Part shown: positions 14,464-21,481 of the stretch, piece by piece | Position numbering within the stretch: the stretch's first letter is position 1 | Layout: every line of letters begins with the position of its first letter | Assembly: GCA_964484485.1 (NCBI GenBank) | Contig: CAZAGD010000117.1 | Location: 1-21,764 of the forward strand | Direction: 5' to 3' | Length of the DNA stretch: 21,764 bases | DNA from: CAZAGD01 sp964484485 | GTDB taxonomy: Bacteria > Desulfobacterota > SM23-61 | Program-made: the position numbers and the translations under genes | The notes under the pieces: model-generated | The model's input: only the letters and a program-made list of their open reading frames with translations | Told to the model about the DNA's origin: nothing | Databases searched by the model: none

Positions 14464-15290
14464 CTTTTTTCCTCCTCTGAGCAGGGTTCTTCAAAGTAGT
14501 AAATGCCTAATCCGGCGCGGTGGCGGCCAGTCCCTTTGATTTCCGGGTTGGTATCGCGATCGTGTTGGGCCAGCCACTTGTCCAATTTTTCCAATAAACT
14601 TTGGGCTTTTTCCGCAGCCATCTGCCGAAACCGCGGGAGGATCTCCTGAGGAAGATTGTCATAGGCGACTTTTCTCTGGAAAAAGGGCTCAGAAAGGTCT
14701 GTTTGTAAATTATGATCAATGGTGGAAATGAGAAAAGCCACATCTGTTCCCAAGATATGAATTTTGTCTTTCTCGCTCCTTTTCGGAATATAAGCGCGGG
14801 CAAGCAGACGGACTCTCCCATCATCAAGTTCTTCTATGGCGCCTACGCGCAAAAGTTCATCTTTAATAGCCCGCGCAGGTATGTCTCCGCTGAATCTCCG
14901 CACTAACTCGGTAAAAGAAGCTTCCTCCCCAGCCATGGGCAAAGCTTTGGGCTGGCCATCTGGCTCCAAAAACTCTGCTTCTCTTTGCCAGGCGGTAATA
15001 ACCCGGGCTGCCCGATTATACCTCTCTGCACTGGCTTGGTCTTCCGGATGTTTTAATTCACTTATTCTTTTTACTTCTTTCCTGGTAAGCCCCGTTAGGA
15101 TGGAAACTCGAGAAGTTGTCTGTTTCCGGCCCGGGATAGCAAATTCGCGGGTGGCCACATCAATATAGGCCCATTTAGCTAAGTCAGCGAAAGTATTATA
15201 AGAAATGCCATGGCGCAAGAGAATGCGCACAAGGGGTTTGAGTATTCTTAAAACGGCCGCCGATAAAGCTTTTGTCTCTGTTCCATTCAT
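14460..15290 (-). CDS. DUF6502-family protein
   Basis: A 276-aa cytoplasmic protein, no signal or membrane segment. The N-terminal part 'ILKPLVRILLRHGISYNTFA' and 'FAIPGRKQTTSRVSILTGLT' followed by 'RKEVKRISEL' fits the DUF6502 family as I know it. The 'TSRVSILTGLTRKEVKRI' stretch resembles a helix-turn-helix, so a DNA-binding role is possible but unproven. The ATG at 15290 is chosen because the in-frame TTG at 15311 lies inside the predicted promoter. The ATG sits almost exactly at the predicted transcription start, with no ribosome-binding site, so the mRNA is probably leaderless. It heads a unit with two lipoprotein genes. Confidence 0.8.
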   Translation of the reverse strand: MNGTETKALSAAVLRILKPLVRILLRHGISYNTFADLAKWAYIDVATREFAIPGRKQTTSRVSILTGLTRKEVKRISELKHPEDQASAERYNRAARVITAWQREAEFLEPDGQPKALPMAGEEASFTELVRRFSGDIPARAIKDELLRVGAIEELDDGRVRLLARAYIPKRSEKDKIHILGTDVAFLISTIDHNLQTDLSEPFFQRKVAYDNLPQEILPRFRQMAAEKAQSLLEKLDKWLAQHDRDTNPEIKGTGRHRAGLGIYYFEEPCSEEEKR

Positions 15291-15314
15291 AATTTGGGAT
15301 TTTATTCCCAAATT
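15291..15314. promoter_or_regulatory. Perfect 9-bp palindrome over the DUF6502 promoter (candidate operator)
   Basis: AATTTGGGA (15291-15299) and TCCCAAATT (15306-15314) are exact reverse complements with a 6-nt spacer, and the spacer is essentially the -10 box. A dimeric regulator bound here would block RNA polymerase. Self-regulation by the DUF6502 product is an attractive but untested idea. Confidence 0.55.
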
Positions 15315-15327
15315 TTTATTTTGTCAA
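15299..15327 (-). promoter_or_regulatory. Sigma70 promoter of the DUF6502-lipoprotein unit
   Basis: On the minus strand a perfect -35 TTGACA (15327-15322) is followed by 17 nt and a -10 TAAAAT (15304-15299, five of six). The predicted start falls within about 2 nt of the ATG at 15290, implying a leaderless transcript. Confidence 0.75.
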
Positions 15328-15405
15328 GAGAAAAATTATACGGACCTTTGAAACAATCTTCTCAAATAATTATGTCGACTCTTCTTTATGAGTTGCTTCA
15401 ATTGA

Positions 15406-15482
15406 GGTAAGGGACAAAGCCTTACTCCTACATTGAATTAGGGATATTTTTTGTAGGGTAAGCCCTTGTGGCTTACCGTACA
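15406..15482. repeat. Two-armed palindromic repeat (GTAGGGTAAG type)
   Basis: Two hairpins, GTAAGG/CCTTAC (15407-15412 with 15420-15425) and GGTAAGCC/GGCTTACC (15457-15464 with 15470-15477), are inverted, imperfect copies of one another. Each arm follows the same GTAGGG-(T/C)AAG...CTT(A/G)CC plan as the element at 11672-11733, so the two are probably one repeat family. It lies in the gene-free stretch 15328-15790. Confidence 0.6.
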
Positions 15483-15563
15483 CCCCCGGGTTGGTCTCTT
15501 ATCAGAGGTCTTCCCGTAATGGTATGGAGTTTAAACCTTCCTTTTTAAAAAAATCAATTTAAT

Positions 15564-15688
15564 ATCTCTGAAAAAATCCCTCGGGATGCAATTCCGTCAT
15601 TCCTGCAAAGGCAGGAATCCAGTTTTTTCAAGGGATTTCTAGACTCCCGCTTTTGCAGGAATAGCAGAAAATTCGGTATCTCAGAGAT
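15564..15688. repeat. MITE-like 125-bp palindromic element
   Basis: The element has terminal inverted repeats ATCTCTGA (15564-15571) and TCAGAGAT (15681-15688). Nested inside are AAATCCCT/AGGGATTT (15574-15581, 15631-15638) and a perfect hairpin ATTCCTGC-AAAG-GCAGGAAT (15599-15618). The 'GTCATTCCTGC..GCAGGAATCCAG' core resembles the 'ATTCCCGC..GCGGGAAT' repeats common in proteobacterial intergenic DNA. There is no ORF. It sits about 100 nt before hisF. Confidence 0.6.
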
Positions 15689-15790
15689 CTCAATTAAGAG
15701 GATAAAAAAATTTATTCTATGCAGATAATTCCTTTAATTTTTTAGATTTTTTTGATATTTTATTAAAAGTAGTTTTAAATGGAGGATAAA

Positions 15791-16555
15791 ATGAACGTAA
15801 TAAAAATCATGCCTTGTTTAGATATGAAAGATGGGCGGGTGACCAAAGGGGTGCATTTTGTAAATTTAAGAGATGCAGGTGATCCTGTAGTTCATGCCCA
15901 TTTTTATCAGGAAGAGGGAGCTGACGAATTAGCTATGCTCGACATAGCGGCCACTTTGGAAAATCGCTCAACGCGGCTGGAATGGGTACGGCAAGTTTCC
16001 GGGGTGATTAATATTCCCCTTACAGTAGGTGGCGGGATCAATAGCTTGGAAGATATAGAATTAGTTTTAAAAGCCGGGGCCAGCAAAGTCTCCATGAACA
16101 GCGCCGCCGTAAAAAACCCGGAATTAGTCCGCCAAGCCGCTCGAGAATTTGGCTCGGCTAAAATAACTATCGCCATTGATGCTCGCCGGAACAAAGAAAT
16201 GCCTTCTGGTTTTGAATTGGTTATTGCCGGCGGGACTAAGCCGGTTGGTAAAGATGCTATAGACTGGGCCAAACAATGTGTGAATTTAGGGGCAGGCACA
16301 ATTCTACCTACCAGTATGGACGGAGACGGAACTTTAAGCGGCTATGACTTGGAATTTACCAAAGCCATCTCTGCCGTTGTAAACGTTCCAGTAGTCGCTT
16401 CTGGGGGGGCAGGGAAGTTAGAGCATTTTTATGAAGCAGTGGTTAAAGGGGGAGCGCAAATATTATTGGCCGCCTCTGTTTTCCACTTCCGCACCATCAG
16501 AATAAAGGAAGTGAAAGAATTCCTCCGTGCTAAGGGTTTGCCGGTAATCTTATAA
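15791..16555 (+). CDS. hisF: HisF-like cyclase (imidazole glycerol phosphate synthase subunit HisF family)
   Basis: A 254-aa (beta-alpha)8-barrel. HisF uses ammonia from HisH to convert PRFAR to imidazole glycerol phosphate and AICAR in histidine synthesis. Both catalytic aspartates are present (Asp11 in 'PCLDMKDGR', Asp130 in 'AIDARR'), as are Lys19, the 'TVGGGI' and 'ASGGAG' phosphate-binding loops and the gate residues Glu46 and Lys99. Differences from typical HisF are Lys5 for Arg5, Thr170 in 'GAGT' where the gate glutamate normally stands, Pro173 in 'ILPTSM', and Gly178 in 'SMDGDGT' where Arg is usual. No other his gene is nearby. The ATG at 15791 has GGAGG 5 nt upstream; the earlier ATG (15779) overlaps that site. 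It may be the true HisF or a paralogue with another partner. Confidence 0.85.
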   Translation: MNVIKIMPCLDMKDGRVTKGVHFVNLRDAGDPVVHAHFYQEEGADELAMLDIAATLENRSTRLEWVRQVSGVINIPLTVGGGINSLEDIELVLKAGASKVSMNSAAVKNPELVRQAAREFGSAKITIAIDARRNKEMPSGFELVIAGGTKPVGKDAIDWAKQCVNLGAGTILPTSMDGDGTLSGYDLEFTKAISAVVNVPVVASGGAGKLEHFYEAVVKGGAQILLAASVFHFRTIRIKEVKEFLRAKGLPVIL

Positions 16556-16565
16556 AAACACTTCT

Positions 16566-17732
16566 TTATCTTACCGCATATCTTTCAACAAAATCTTGGT
16601 TGATGAATACCCCTAATCCAGGACTGTCCGGAATAACTACTCTCCCATCTTCGGCCATTATAGGATTCTCTACTAAATCATCATGGAGTGGGTTCGGCAA
16701 ACAAGAATACTCCACGATAAAAGCATTTGGAGATACCGCACACAAGTGCAAACCCGCGGCGAACATAACCGCCCCTCCCCACAAATGAGGAGCCAAGCCA
16801 ATTTGAAAAGCTTCCGCCAGGGCTGCTATACGCATTCCTTCTGTGATTCCTCCACATATGGCCAAATCTGGTTGAAAAATGTCCACTGCTTTCAGAAGCG
16901 CTAAGTCCCGAAAATCAAAACGAGTAAATTCACTCTCGCCAGCGGCAATAGGAATATCCGTGGCTGCTCTTACCTCCGCGCAACCTTCTTTATTATCTGC
17001 CGTTACTGGCTCTTCAAACCAAGACAGGTGATAACTGGCTACTTCTTTACAAAACCTCTTAGCTTCGGCGACGCTGAAAGTGCCGTGGGCATCAACCATT
17101 ATGGAAATATCTTCTCCCAAAGCTTTCCGGGCCGCCCTTACTCGCCGCACAGAGGTGGCTACGTCTCCATCCATCACCCCCACCCGCATCTTAACCGCTT
17201 TAAAACCGCCTTTTTGAATATACCCCAGAAGCTCATCACCGATTTTTTCTTCATTGGCCCACCCGCCAGAAGCGTAAGCTGGAAGATTATCCCGACACTT
17301 GCCTCCCAAGAGTTGGTGCACAGGGCAATTTAAAGCTTGCCCCAAAATATCCCAAAGGGCCATATCAATGCCACTTAGGCCTGATATGGTGATTCCACGA
17401 CGGCTAAGAATAGGGAAGACTCTCCCTCTGGCTAAGGCATAATGCGCCCGCGAGCCATTATACATTATTTCCCACAGGCGGGCTATGTTCCGGGGATCTT
17501 GACCAATTAGCAAAGGAGCAAGTTCTTTTTCTATTACGGTTACTAAAGTGCTCTGATCTCCAAGGCTGCCCACGCTTGCCTTAGCTTCTCCGTAGCCAAT
17601 TAATCCTTCATCCGTCTCTACTTTAACCAAAGTGGTATTGAAAGAAATATTTCTTCCAAAGTCACTAACGGAAGCTTTATCTTCTGGAATAGGTACTTTG
17701 AGCCAATAGGCTTTAACCGACGTAATCTTCAT
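16566..17732 (-). CDS. Enolase-superfamily protein (mandelate racemase / muconate-lactonizing type)
   Basis: A 388-aa enzyme with the capping domain (about 1-125) and the barrel. Catalytic features in order are Lys181-x-Arg183 ('VKMRVG'), metal ligands Asp214 ('VDAHG'), Glu240 ('WFEEP') and Glu266 ('AGESE'), then Asp289 and His316 as a likely Asp-His dyad ('QPDLAICGG', 'APHLWGG') and Glu341 ('VEYS'). The residues fit the mandelate-racemase subgroup, whose members abstract a proton alpha to a carboxylate in racemase or dehydratase reactions. 'DAH' replaces the more common 'DxN'. GGAGGT lies upstream of the ATG, which overlaps the amidohydrolase stop (ATGA). It is the last gene of the carboxylate cluster and faces hisF across 10 nt. 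Confidence 0.88.
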   Translation of the reverse strand: MKITSVKAYWLKVPIPEDKASVSDFGRNISFNTTLVKVETDEGLIGYGEAKASVGSLGDQSTLVTVIEKELAPLLIGQDPRNIARLWEIMYNGSRAHYALARGRVFPILSRRGITISGLSGIDMALWDILGQALNCPVHQLLGGKCRDNLPAYASGGWANEEKIGDELLGYIQKGGFKAVKMRVGVMDGDVATSVRRVRAARKALGEDISIMVDAHGTFSVAEAKRFCKEVASYHLSWFEEPVTADNKEGCAEVRAATDIPIAAGESEFTRFDFRDLALLKAVDIFQPDLAICGGITEGMRIAALAEAFQIGLAPHLWGGAVMFAAGLHLCAVSPNAFIVEYSCLPNPLHDDLVENPIMAEDGRVVIPDSPGLGVFINQDFVERYAVR

Positions 17733-18667
17733 CTTCCCATACCTCCTTCAATAGCAAAAACGCGTGCAGCATTTTCTCCTAAAATCATTTTCTTCTCTTC
17801 ATCCTTGAAAGGTAAATTCTTTATTTTTTCTAACGCCGGCAGCGGGTCAAACCACGGCCAGTCTGAGCCGAAAAGAACTCGAGAAACCCCAATCTCCCTG
17901 ATGAATTCAACTATTTCCTCATCGGTAAAAAATTTTTTATCGCTTTCTAAGCCAGTAATGACTGCGGAAGTATCCAGATATATATTGGCGAATTTTTTAG
18001 CCACTTCTAATGATTCGACAAAGAAACCTTTACCCAAATGAGCCAAGATAATCTTTAACTCAGGAAACTCCTTCGCTAATTCTTGAAAATTAGCCGGCCG
18101 GGAATAATCAAATTCTTTATACCCAGCGATATCCGCTGTACCAGCGTGGAATAAAATGGGCAGATTCATTTTCTCAGCTTGCGCATAAGCGGGCCAAAAT
18201 CTGCGGTCCTGAGGGTAAAACCTATTAGCCACGGGGTGCAGTTTTAGTCCCTTTGTTCCTTGCTGGACCATTTTTTCGATTTCTGCTTCCATTTCTTCAA
18301 CCTTCTGCAAAAGATCAATACTGATCAAGGCAATTAAACCACGATTTTCTTTAGCCACCTGGCATGTCCAAAGATTACGCCTTTGCATCCTGCCGATTAT
18401 TTCCTCATCTATCTTCTTCTCGGCAGCGTCCCTTTCTTCAGGGCTAAGGGAGACAGGCAATCTTTTTAAGGCCGCTTGTTTCATATCATAAGTAGGAGTC
18501 ATATTCGCTTGAACAGCATGGGTAATTCCCCCTTTCGCCATTACCTCTAAAAGTTCAGGGATGGTTCCCGAGCATCCCGAACGACCTGCTCCTTGAAGGG
18601 CTTGTTCACCTATGGCTGCCGTAGGGTAAGTATGGACATGAGCATCTATAATAGTAAAAGAATTCAT
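17729..18667 (-). CDS. Amidohydrolase-2 family metal-dependent hydrolase
   Basis: A 312-aa (beta-alpha)8-barrel protein of the amidohydrolase-related (PF04909-like) group. Metal-site residues are His10 and His12 in 'IDAHVH', His174 in 'ILFHAG', His210 in 'ILAHLG' and Asp269 in 'LFGSDWPW'; 'GLKLHP' (140-145) is another family mark, and 'ILGENAARVF' closes the domain. Related enzymes are decarboxylases or hydrolases of cyclic and unsaturated acids (for example ACMSD-type and lactone hydrolases). Its start overlaps the acyl-CoA synthetase stop by ATGA, and its stop overlaps the enolase-family start by ATGA, so the three are almost certainly made together. The exact substrate is unknown. Confidence 0.87.
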   Translation of the reverse strand: MNSFTIIDAHVHTYPTAAIGEQALQGAGRSGCSGTIPELLEVMAKGGITHAVQANMTPTYDMKQAALKRLPVSLSPEERDAAEKKIDEEIIGRMQRRNLWTCQVAKENRGLIALISIDLLQKVEEMEAEIEKMVQQGTKGLKLHPVANRFYPQDRRFWPAYAQAEKMNLPILFHAGTADIAGYKEFDYSRPANFQELAKEFPELKIILAHLGKGFFVESLEVAKKFANIYLDTSAVITGLESDKKFFTDEEIVEFIREIGVSRVLFGSDWPWFDPLPALEKIKNLPFKDEEKKMILGENAARVFAIEGGMGR

Positions 18668-20196
18668 CTGCGCTCCTTTTTTTCTTCCGGATCAAAACGG
18701 TTTCTTAACTCTTTATACAAAACCTTGCCTAACTGGTTTTTAGGTAGTTCCTCAACAAAAGCCACTTGTCGCGGCCGTTTATAGCTGGCCAACCTTTCCT
18801 TACAGAAATTAATGATTTCTTCCTCGCTTACTTGTGCTCCAGCCCTTAAAACCACCACCGCCATAACCCGCTCTCCCCATTCTTTATCCTTTATGCCGAT
18901 TACGGCAGCTTCTTGGACTGCCGGGTGCAGAAGGAGGACCCTCTCCACTTCTGCTGGATAAATATTTTCTCCGCCGCTGATAATTAAATCGGCACGGCGG
19001 ACAGCCAAATATTGGTAGCCTTCTTCATCAACGCGCGCCAGGTCGCCTGTATAAAGCCATCCATCCCGCAAGGATTTAGCTGTTGCTTCTGGATTTTTAT
19101 AATATTCTTTCATCACTGCTGGACCTTTGACGATAATTTCTCCTACTTCATCGCCTTTTATATCTTCTCCTTTTTCATTTACAACTCGAACCATCTGGCT
19201 GAAATGGGCGCGGCCGACTGAACCGGGTTTGCGTAGAGCATCCCGATGAGGCAAAAAAGTAGTTAAAGGACCACCTTCGGTCAAACCCATCAAATCATCG
19301 AGAGTAGCCTGCGGAAAAGATTTCATTATTCTTTTTTTCAATTCCGGAGTGGTAACCGCGCCTCCAGTGAAGAGCAGCCGCACAGAAGAAAGATCATAGG
19401 AGGAAAATTGAGGATGGTCCAGCATCCGCTGAAACATGGTGGGGACAGCAAAGAAAGCAGTTATTTTCTCCCGGACGATGATCTCAAAAAAATCTGGTAA
19501 AGAAAAAGAAGAAAGGATGACCACCGTCCCCCCTATAAAAATAGTCGAAAGGAGCATCGTATGACCAGCAGCTATATGGAAAAGCGGCGTAGTAATAGCA
19601 AAGATATCTGAATGCCGCAATCCTGTATCTACTAACATATTTAAACTGTTCCAGATGCGGCTTTTATGAGTATGCACTACCCCTTTAGGAAAACCCGTAG
19701 TCCCCGAAGTATACATTATGGAGTGTTCATCATCTTCTTTCACTTCGCTGGCTGGTTCTTCGGGATTAGAATTAGCTAAAACACTTTCATATTCTGAATT
19801 CCCGCCAACTTCCATGGATATCTTTATTTTAGGTAATTGGGGGAGTAGTTTTTGCGCTGTTTGTTTAAATTCTGAGCCGAAAAAAAGAAAAGAGGAATCG
19901 GAATTATCTATCACGTACTTGAGCTCTTCTCCTTTAAGTCGAAAATTCAAGGGAACGGAAAGGGCGCCTATTTTACTCAAAGCAAAAGATATTTCAACAA
20001 ATTCACTACAATTGGGCAGAAGATAAGCTACTTTATCCCCCTTCTTTACGCCCATCTGCAAAAGGGCATTGGCTAAGCGGTTTACCCTTCCATTAAAAAT
20101 CTTATAAGAGTACCGCTTCTCCCCAAAGATCACCGCCGTTTTATGGGGATATTCATGGACATTCCGCAAAAGAAAATAAGGCACATTAATATTCAT
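18664..20196 (-). CDS. AMP-forming acyl-CoA synthetase
   Basis: A 510-aa member of the ANL adenylating family. It activates a carboxylic acid to its CoA thioester through an acyl-AMP. Motifs in order are the P-loop 'YTSGTTGFPKG' (about 162-172), 'GLTEGGP', 'YTGDLARVDEEGY', the hinge 'RRADLIISGGENIYPAEVE', and the C-terminal 'PKNQLGKVLYKEL' with the catalytic Lys. Overall pattern is that of medium/long-chain or aromatic acyl-CoA ligases; the acid is not predictable here. I prefer the ATG at 20196. The GTG at 20208 lies inside an intergenic repeat and would add four residues; neither has a strong ribosome-binding site. Downstream it overlaps the amidohydrolase gene by 4 nt. Confidence 0.9.
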   Translation of the reverse strand: MNINVPYFLLRNVHEYPHKTAVIFGEKRYSYKIFNGRVNRLANALLQMGVKKGDKVAYLLPNCSEFVEISFALSKIGALSVPLNFRLKGEELKYVIDNSDSSFLFFGSEFKQTAQKLLPQLPKIKISMEVGGNSEYESVLANSNPEEPASEVKEDDEHSIMYTSGTTGFPKGVVHTHKSRIWNSLNMLVDTGLRHSDIFAITTPLFHIAAGHTMLLSTIFIGGTVVILSSFSLPDFFEIIVREKITAFFAVPTMFQRMLDHPQFSSYDLSSVRLLFTGGAVTTPELKKRIMKSFPQATLDDLMGLTEGGPLTTFLPHRDALRKPGSVGRAHFSQMVRVVNEKGEDIKGDEVGEIIVKGPAVMKEYYKNPEATAKSLRDGWLYTGDLARVDEEGYQYLAVRRADLIISGGENIYPAEVERVLLLHPAVQEAAVIGIKDKEWGERVMAVVVLRAGAQVSEEEIINFCKERLASYKRPRQVAFVEELPKNQLGKVLYKELRNRFDPEEKKERR

Positions 20197-20200
20197 CTTT

Positions 20201-20324
20201 TTTCTCACCGCGGAGAACGCAAAAAGCGCCGTGGAAAAAATAACAATTTTTTAAATTATGAATATAAAATTTATTTTTCTTCTTTTAGATATATTCTTGG
20301 CCTGCTCCGTGATCTCGGCGGTTA
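20201..20324. repeat. Split inverted 'CACCGC..GAGA' intergenic repeat
   Basis: The left half, 20201-20220 (TTTCTCACCGCGGAGAACGC), is mirrored by an inverted right half at 20301-20324, whose reverse complement begins TTAACCGCCGAGATCACGG. The ~80 nt between them is A+T-rich. The same family occurs once at 8376-8405. It separates the cyclase gene from the acyl-CoA synthetase gene and touches the latter's start. Confidence 0.6.
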
Positions 20325-20330
20325 ATAAAA

Positions 20331-21128
20331 TTAACAAATAGCCACGGGTCTTACCGGAGAAGCGGTGCCCCCTATGATACGTAAAGGTAAAGCAATGAAC
20401 AAAAACTCATAAACTTTATCCAAGGCCAACTCTTCAAGATTAAGCATCTCTAAGATCTGTATTCCCTTTTGGGTTAATAAAAAAACATGGACGGGAAGAT
20501 CGTGGGCTGGTGTTTTCTCATAGGCAGTAGTATCTGATCCGGTGAAGGCCATGCCGAACTTGGCCAGCCATTTAGCACCTTCCAAAGAAACCCCAGGGGC
20601 TCCCGTCTCATTTGCTACAAATTTTTTCGGATCAGACCAATATTGGGCCCATCCGGTACGGATGAGGATAGCATCACCTTTTTTAAAAGAGATTCCCTCT
20701 TTTTTGGCCGTTAACTCCAATTCTTTTGGACCAATAGGGAAAGCTGCCGGAAGGACTTTCTTTTTTAATGCCCCAGGCACATCCAAAAGGACCCCCCGGC
20801 GAATGACCGGAGGTGTAGCATCAATGCCAATCCTTTTTAGGCCGCCTGTATAACTTTGAAGTTTTTCCGCCTCCTGCCCACCAAAAAGTTTTCCTTTCCA
20901 AGAAACATGGCCCAAAGAATCAAGGTGGGTTCCGGTATGGCTTCCGGTAGCAAAAAGGTCATTGGCCGTACTTACTTGGTTAGGGTACATAACATCTCCG
21001 TGCTTTTTGGTCAAAGAAAAGGCGAAAGGTGGATGATTGGGATGGTGGGGCATTCCGGGAAAATAGGGTTGCCCTAAATCATAAACTTTACCCTGATTAA
21101 TTAATTTTTTTATCTCTTCGGCTTGCAT
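20331..21128 (-). CDS. Cyclase-family (kynurenine formamidase-like) metal-dependent hydrolase
   Basis: A 265-aa protein of the cyclase family (PF04199-like). The metal/catalytic motif H-x-G-T-H-x-D-x3-H is complete: His64, His68, Asp70 and His74 in 'SHTGTHLDSLGH'. 'GDAILIRTGW', 'GAPGVSLEGAKWL' and 'VHVFLLTQKGIQILEMLNLE' are typical later segments. Family members hydrolyse formamides, isatin or cyclic imides/lactones, and some act in polyketide cyclisation. A strong AGGAGG lies just before the ATG. It is followed after 134 nt by the acyl-CoA synthetase gene. A role in opening a ring before CoA activation would fit its neighbours, but is inference. Confidence 0.88.
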   Translation of the reverse strand: MQAEEIKKLINQGKVYDLGQPYFPGMPHHPNHPPFAFSLTKKHGDVMYPNQVSTANDLFATGSHTGTHLDSLGHVSWKGKLFGGQEAEKLQSYTGGLKRIGIDATPPVIRRGVLLDVPGALKKKVLPAAFPIGPKELELTAKKEGISFKKGDAILIRTGWAQYWSDPKKFVANETGAPGVSLEGAKWLAKFGMAFTGSDTTAYEKTPAHDLPVHVFLLTQKGIQILEMLNLEELALDKVYEFLFIALPLRIIGGTASPVRPVAIC

Positions 21129-21213
21129 ATGCTTCCTCCTCGGTAGCGCCTCACTTCATCCCTTCCCTTGGAGACTGTGTCATAATTAATAAATAGCTAA
21201 TTTTTGGTGAAGA

Positions 21214-21420
21214 GGCCGGAGGCAGGCCAGAGGCAGGCATTCATTCAGAATCATGAGGCAATGGCTCTTTCATAGGTCCGGGCGGATTTAGAAGTTTAAT
21301 CATCTTGTTCAGTTTAACTATCCGCCCGCCCTTTGCGGAAAATCGTTGGTCGATTTTGAACATCTTCATCTCCCGCCGATGCTTCTTCATTCATGCCTGC
21401 CTCTGGCCTGCCTCCGGGCC
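21214..21420. repeat. 207-bp element with 25-bp perfect terminal inverted repeat
   Basis: Bases 21216-21240 and 21393-21417 are exact reverse complements (25 bp, built of GGCAGGC-like units). Inside are two further hairpins: GGGCGGAT/ATCCGCCC (21280-21287, 21320-21327) and AAAATCG/CGATTTT (21339-21345, 21351-21357). The interval between the arms contains a short open frame on the minus strand (see 21241-21363). The 353-nt gap 21129-21481 has nothing else I can identify except the cyclase ribosome-binding site. Confidence 0.75.
21241..21363 (-). CDS. Candidate small basic protein (40 aa) framed by inverted repeats
   Basis: I do not recognise this ORF. From the ATG at 21363, which has GGGAG 6 nt upstream, it encodes 40 residues beginning 'MFKIDQRFSAKGGRIVKLNK' and ending 'NPPGPMKEPLPHDSE'. 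The frame is also open from an ATG at 21390, giving 49 residues beginning 'MKKHRREMK'. It is rich in Lys/Arg in the first half and Pro in the second, with no signal, membrane segment or cysteine. The stop abuts the left arm of the 25-bp inverted repeat, and the longer start is 2 nt from the right arm, so the frame fills the element exactly. It lies on the same strand as, and between, the acyl-CoA dehydrogenase and cyclase genes. It could be a translated small gene or chance coding in a palindromic element. Confidence 0.35.
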   Translation of the reverse strand: MFKIDQRFSAKGGRIVKLNKMIKLLNPPGPMKEPLPHDSE

Positions 21421-21481
21421 CTTTCTTGCTATTGCGAAACAGTCTCTCGTGGCGAAGAAATGGTGAGGGGTAACCATTTTT

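Noticed and set aside
20258..20341. 27-codon + strand ORF with a hydrophobic, lipobox-like 'FLACS'
   Set aside because: It lies in the A+T-rich centre and right half of an intergenic repeat, has no ribosome-binding site, and opposes the surrounding genes; most likely chance.
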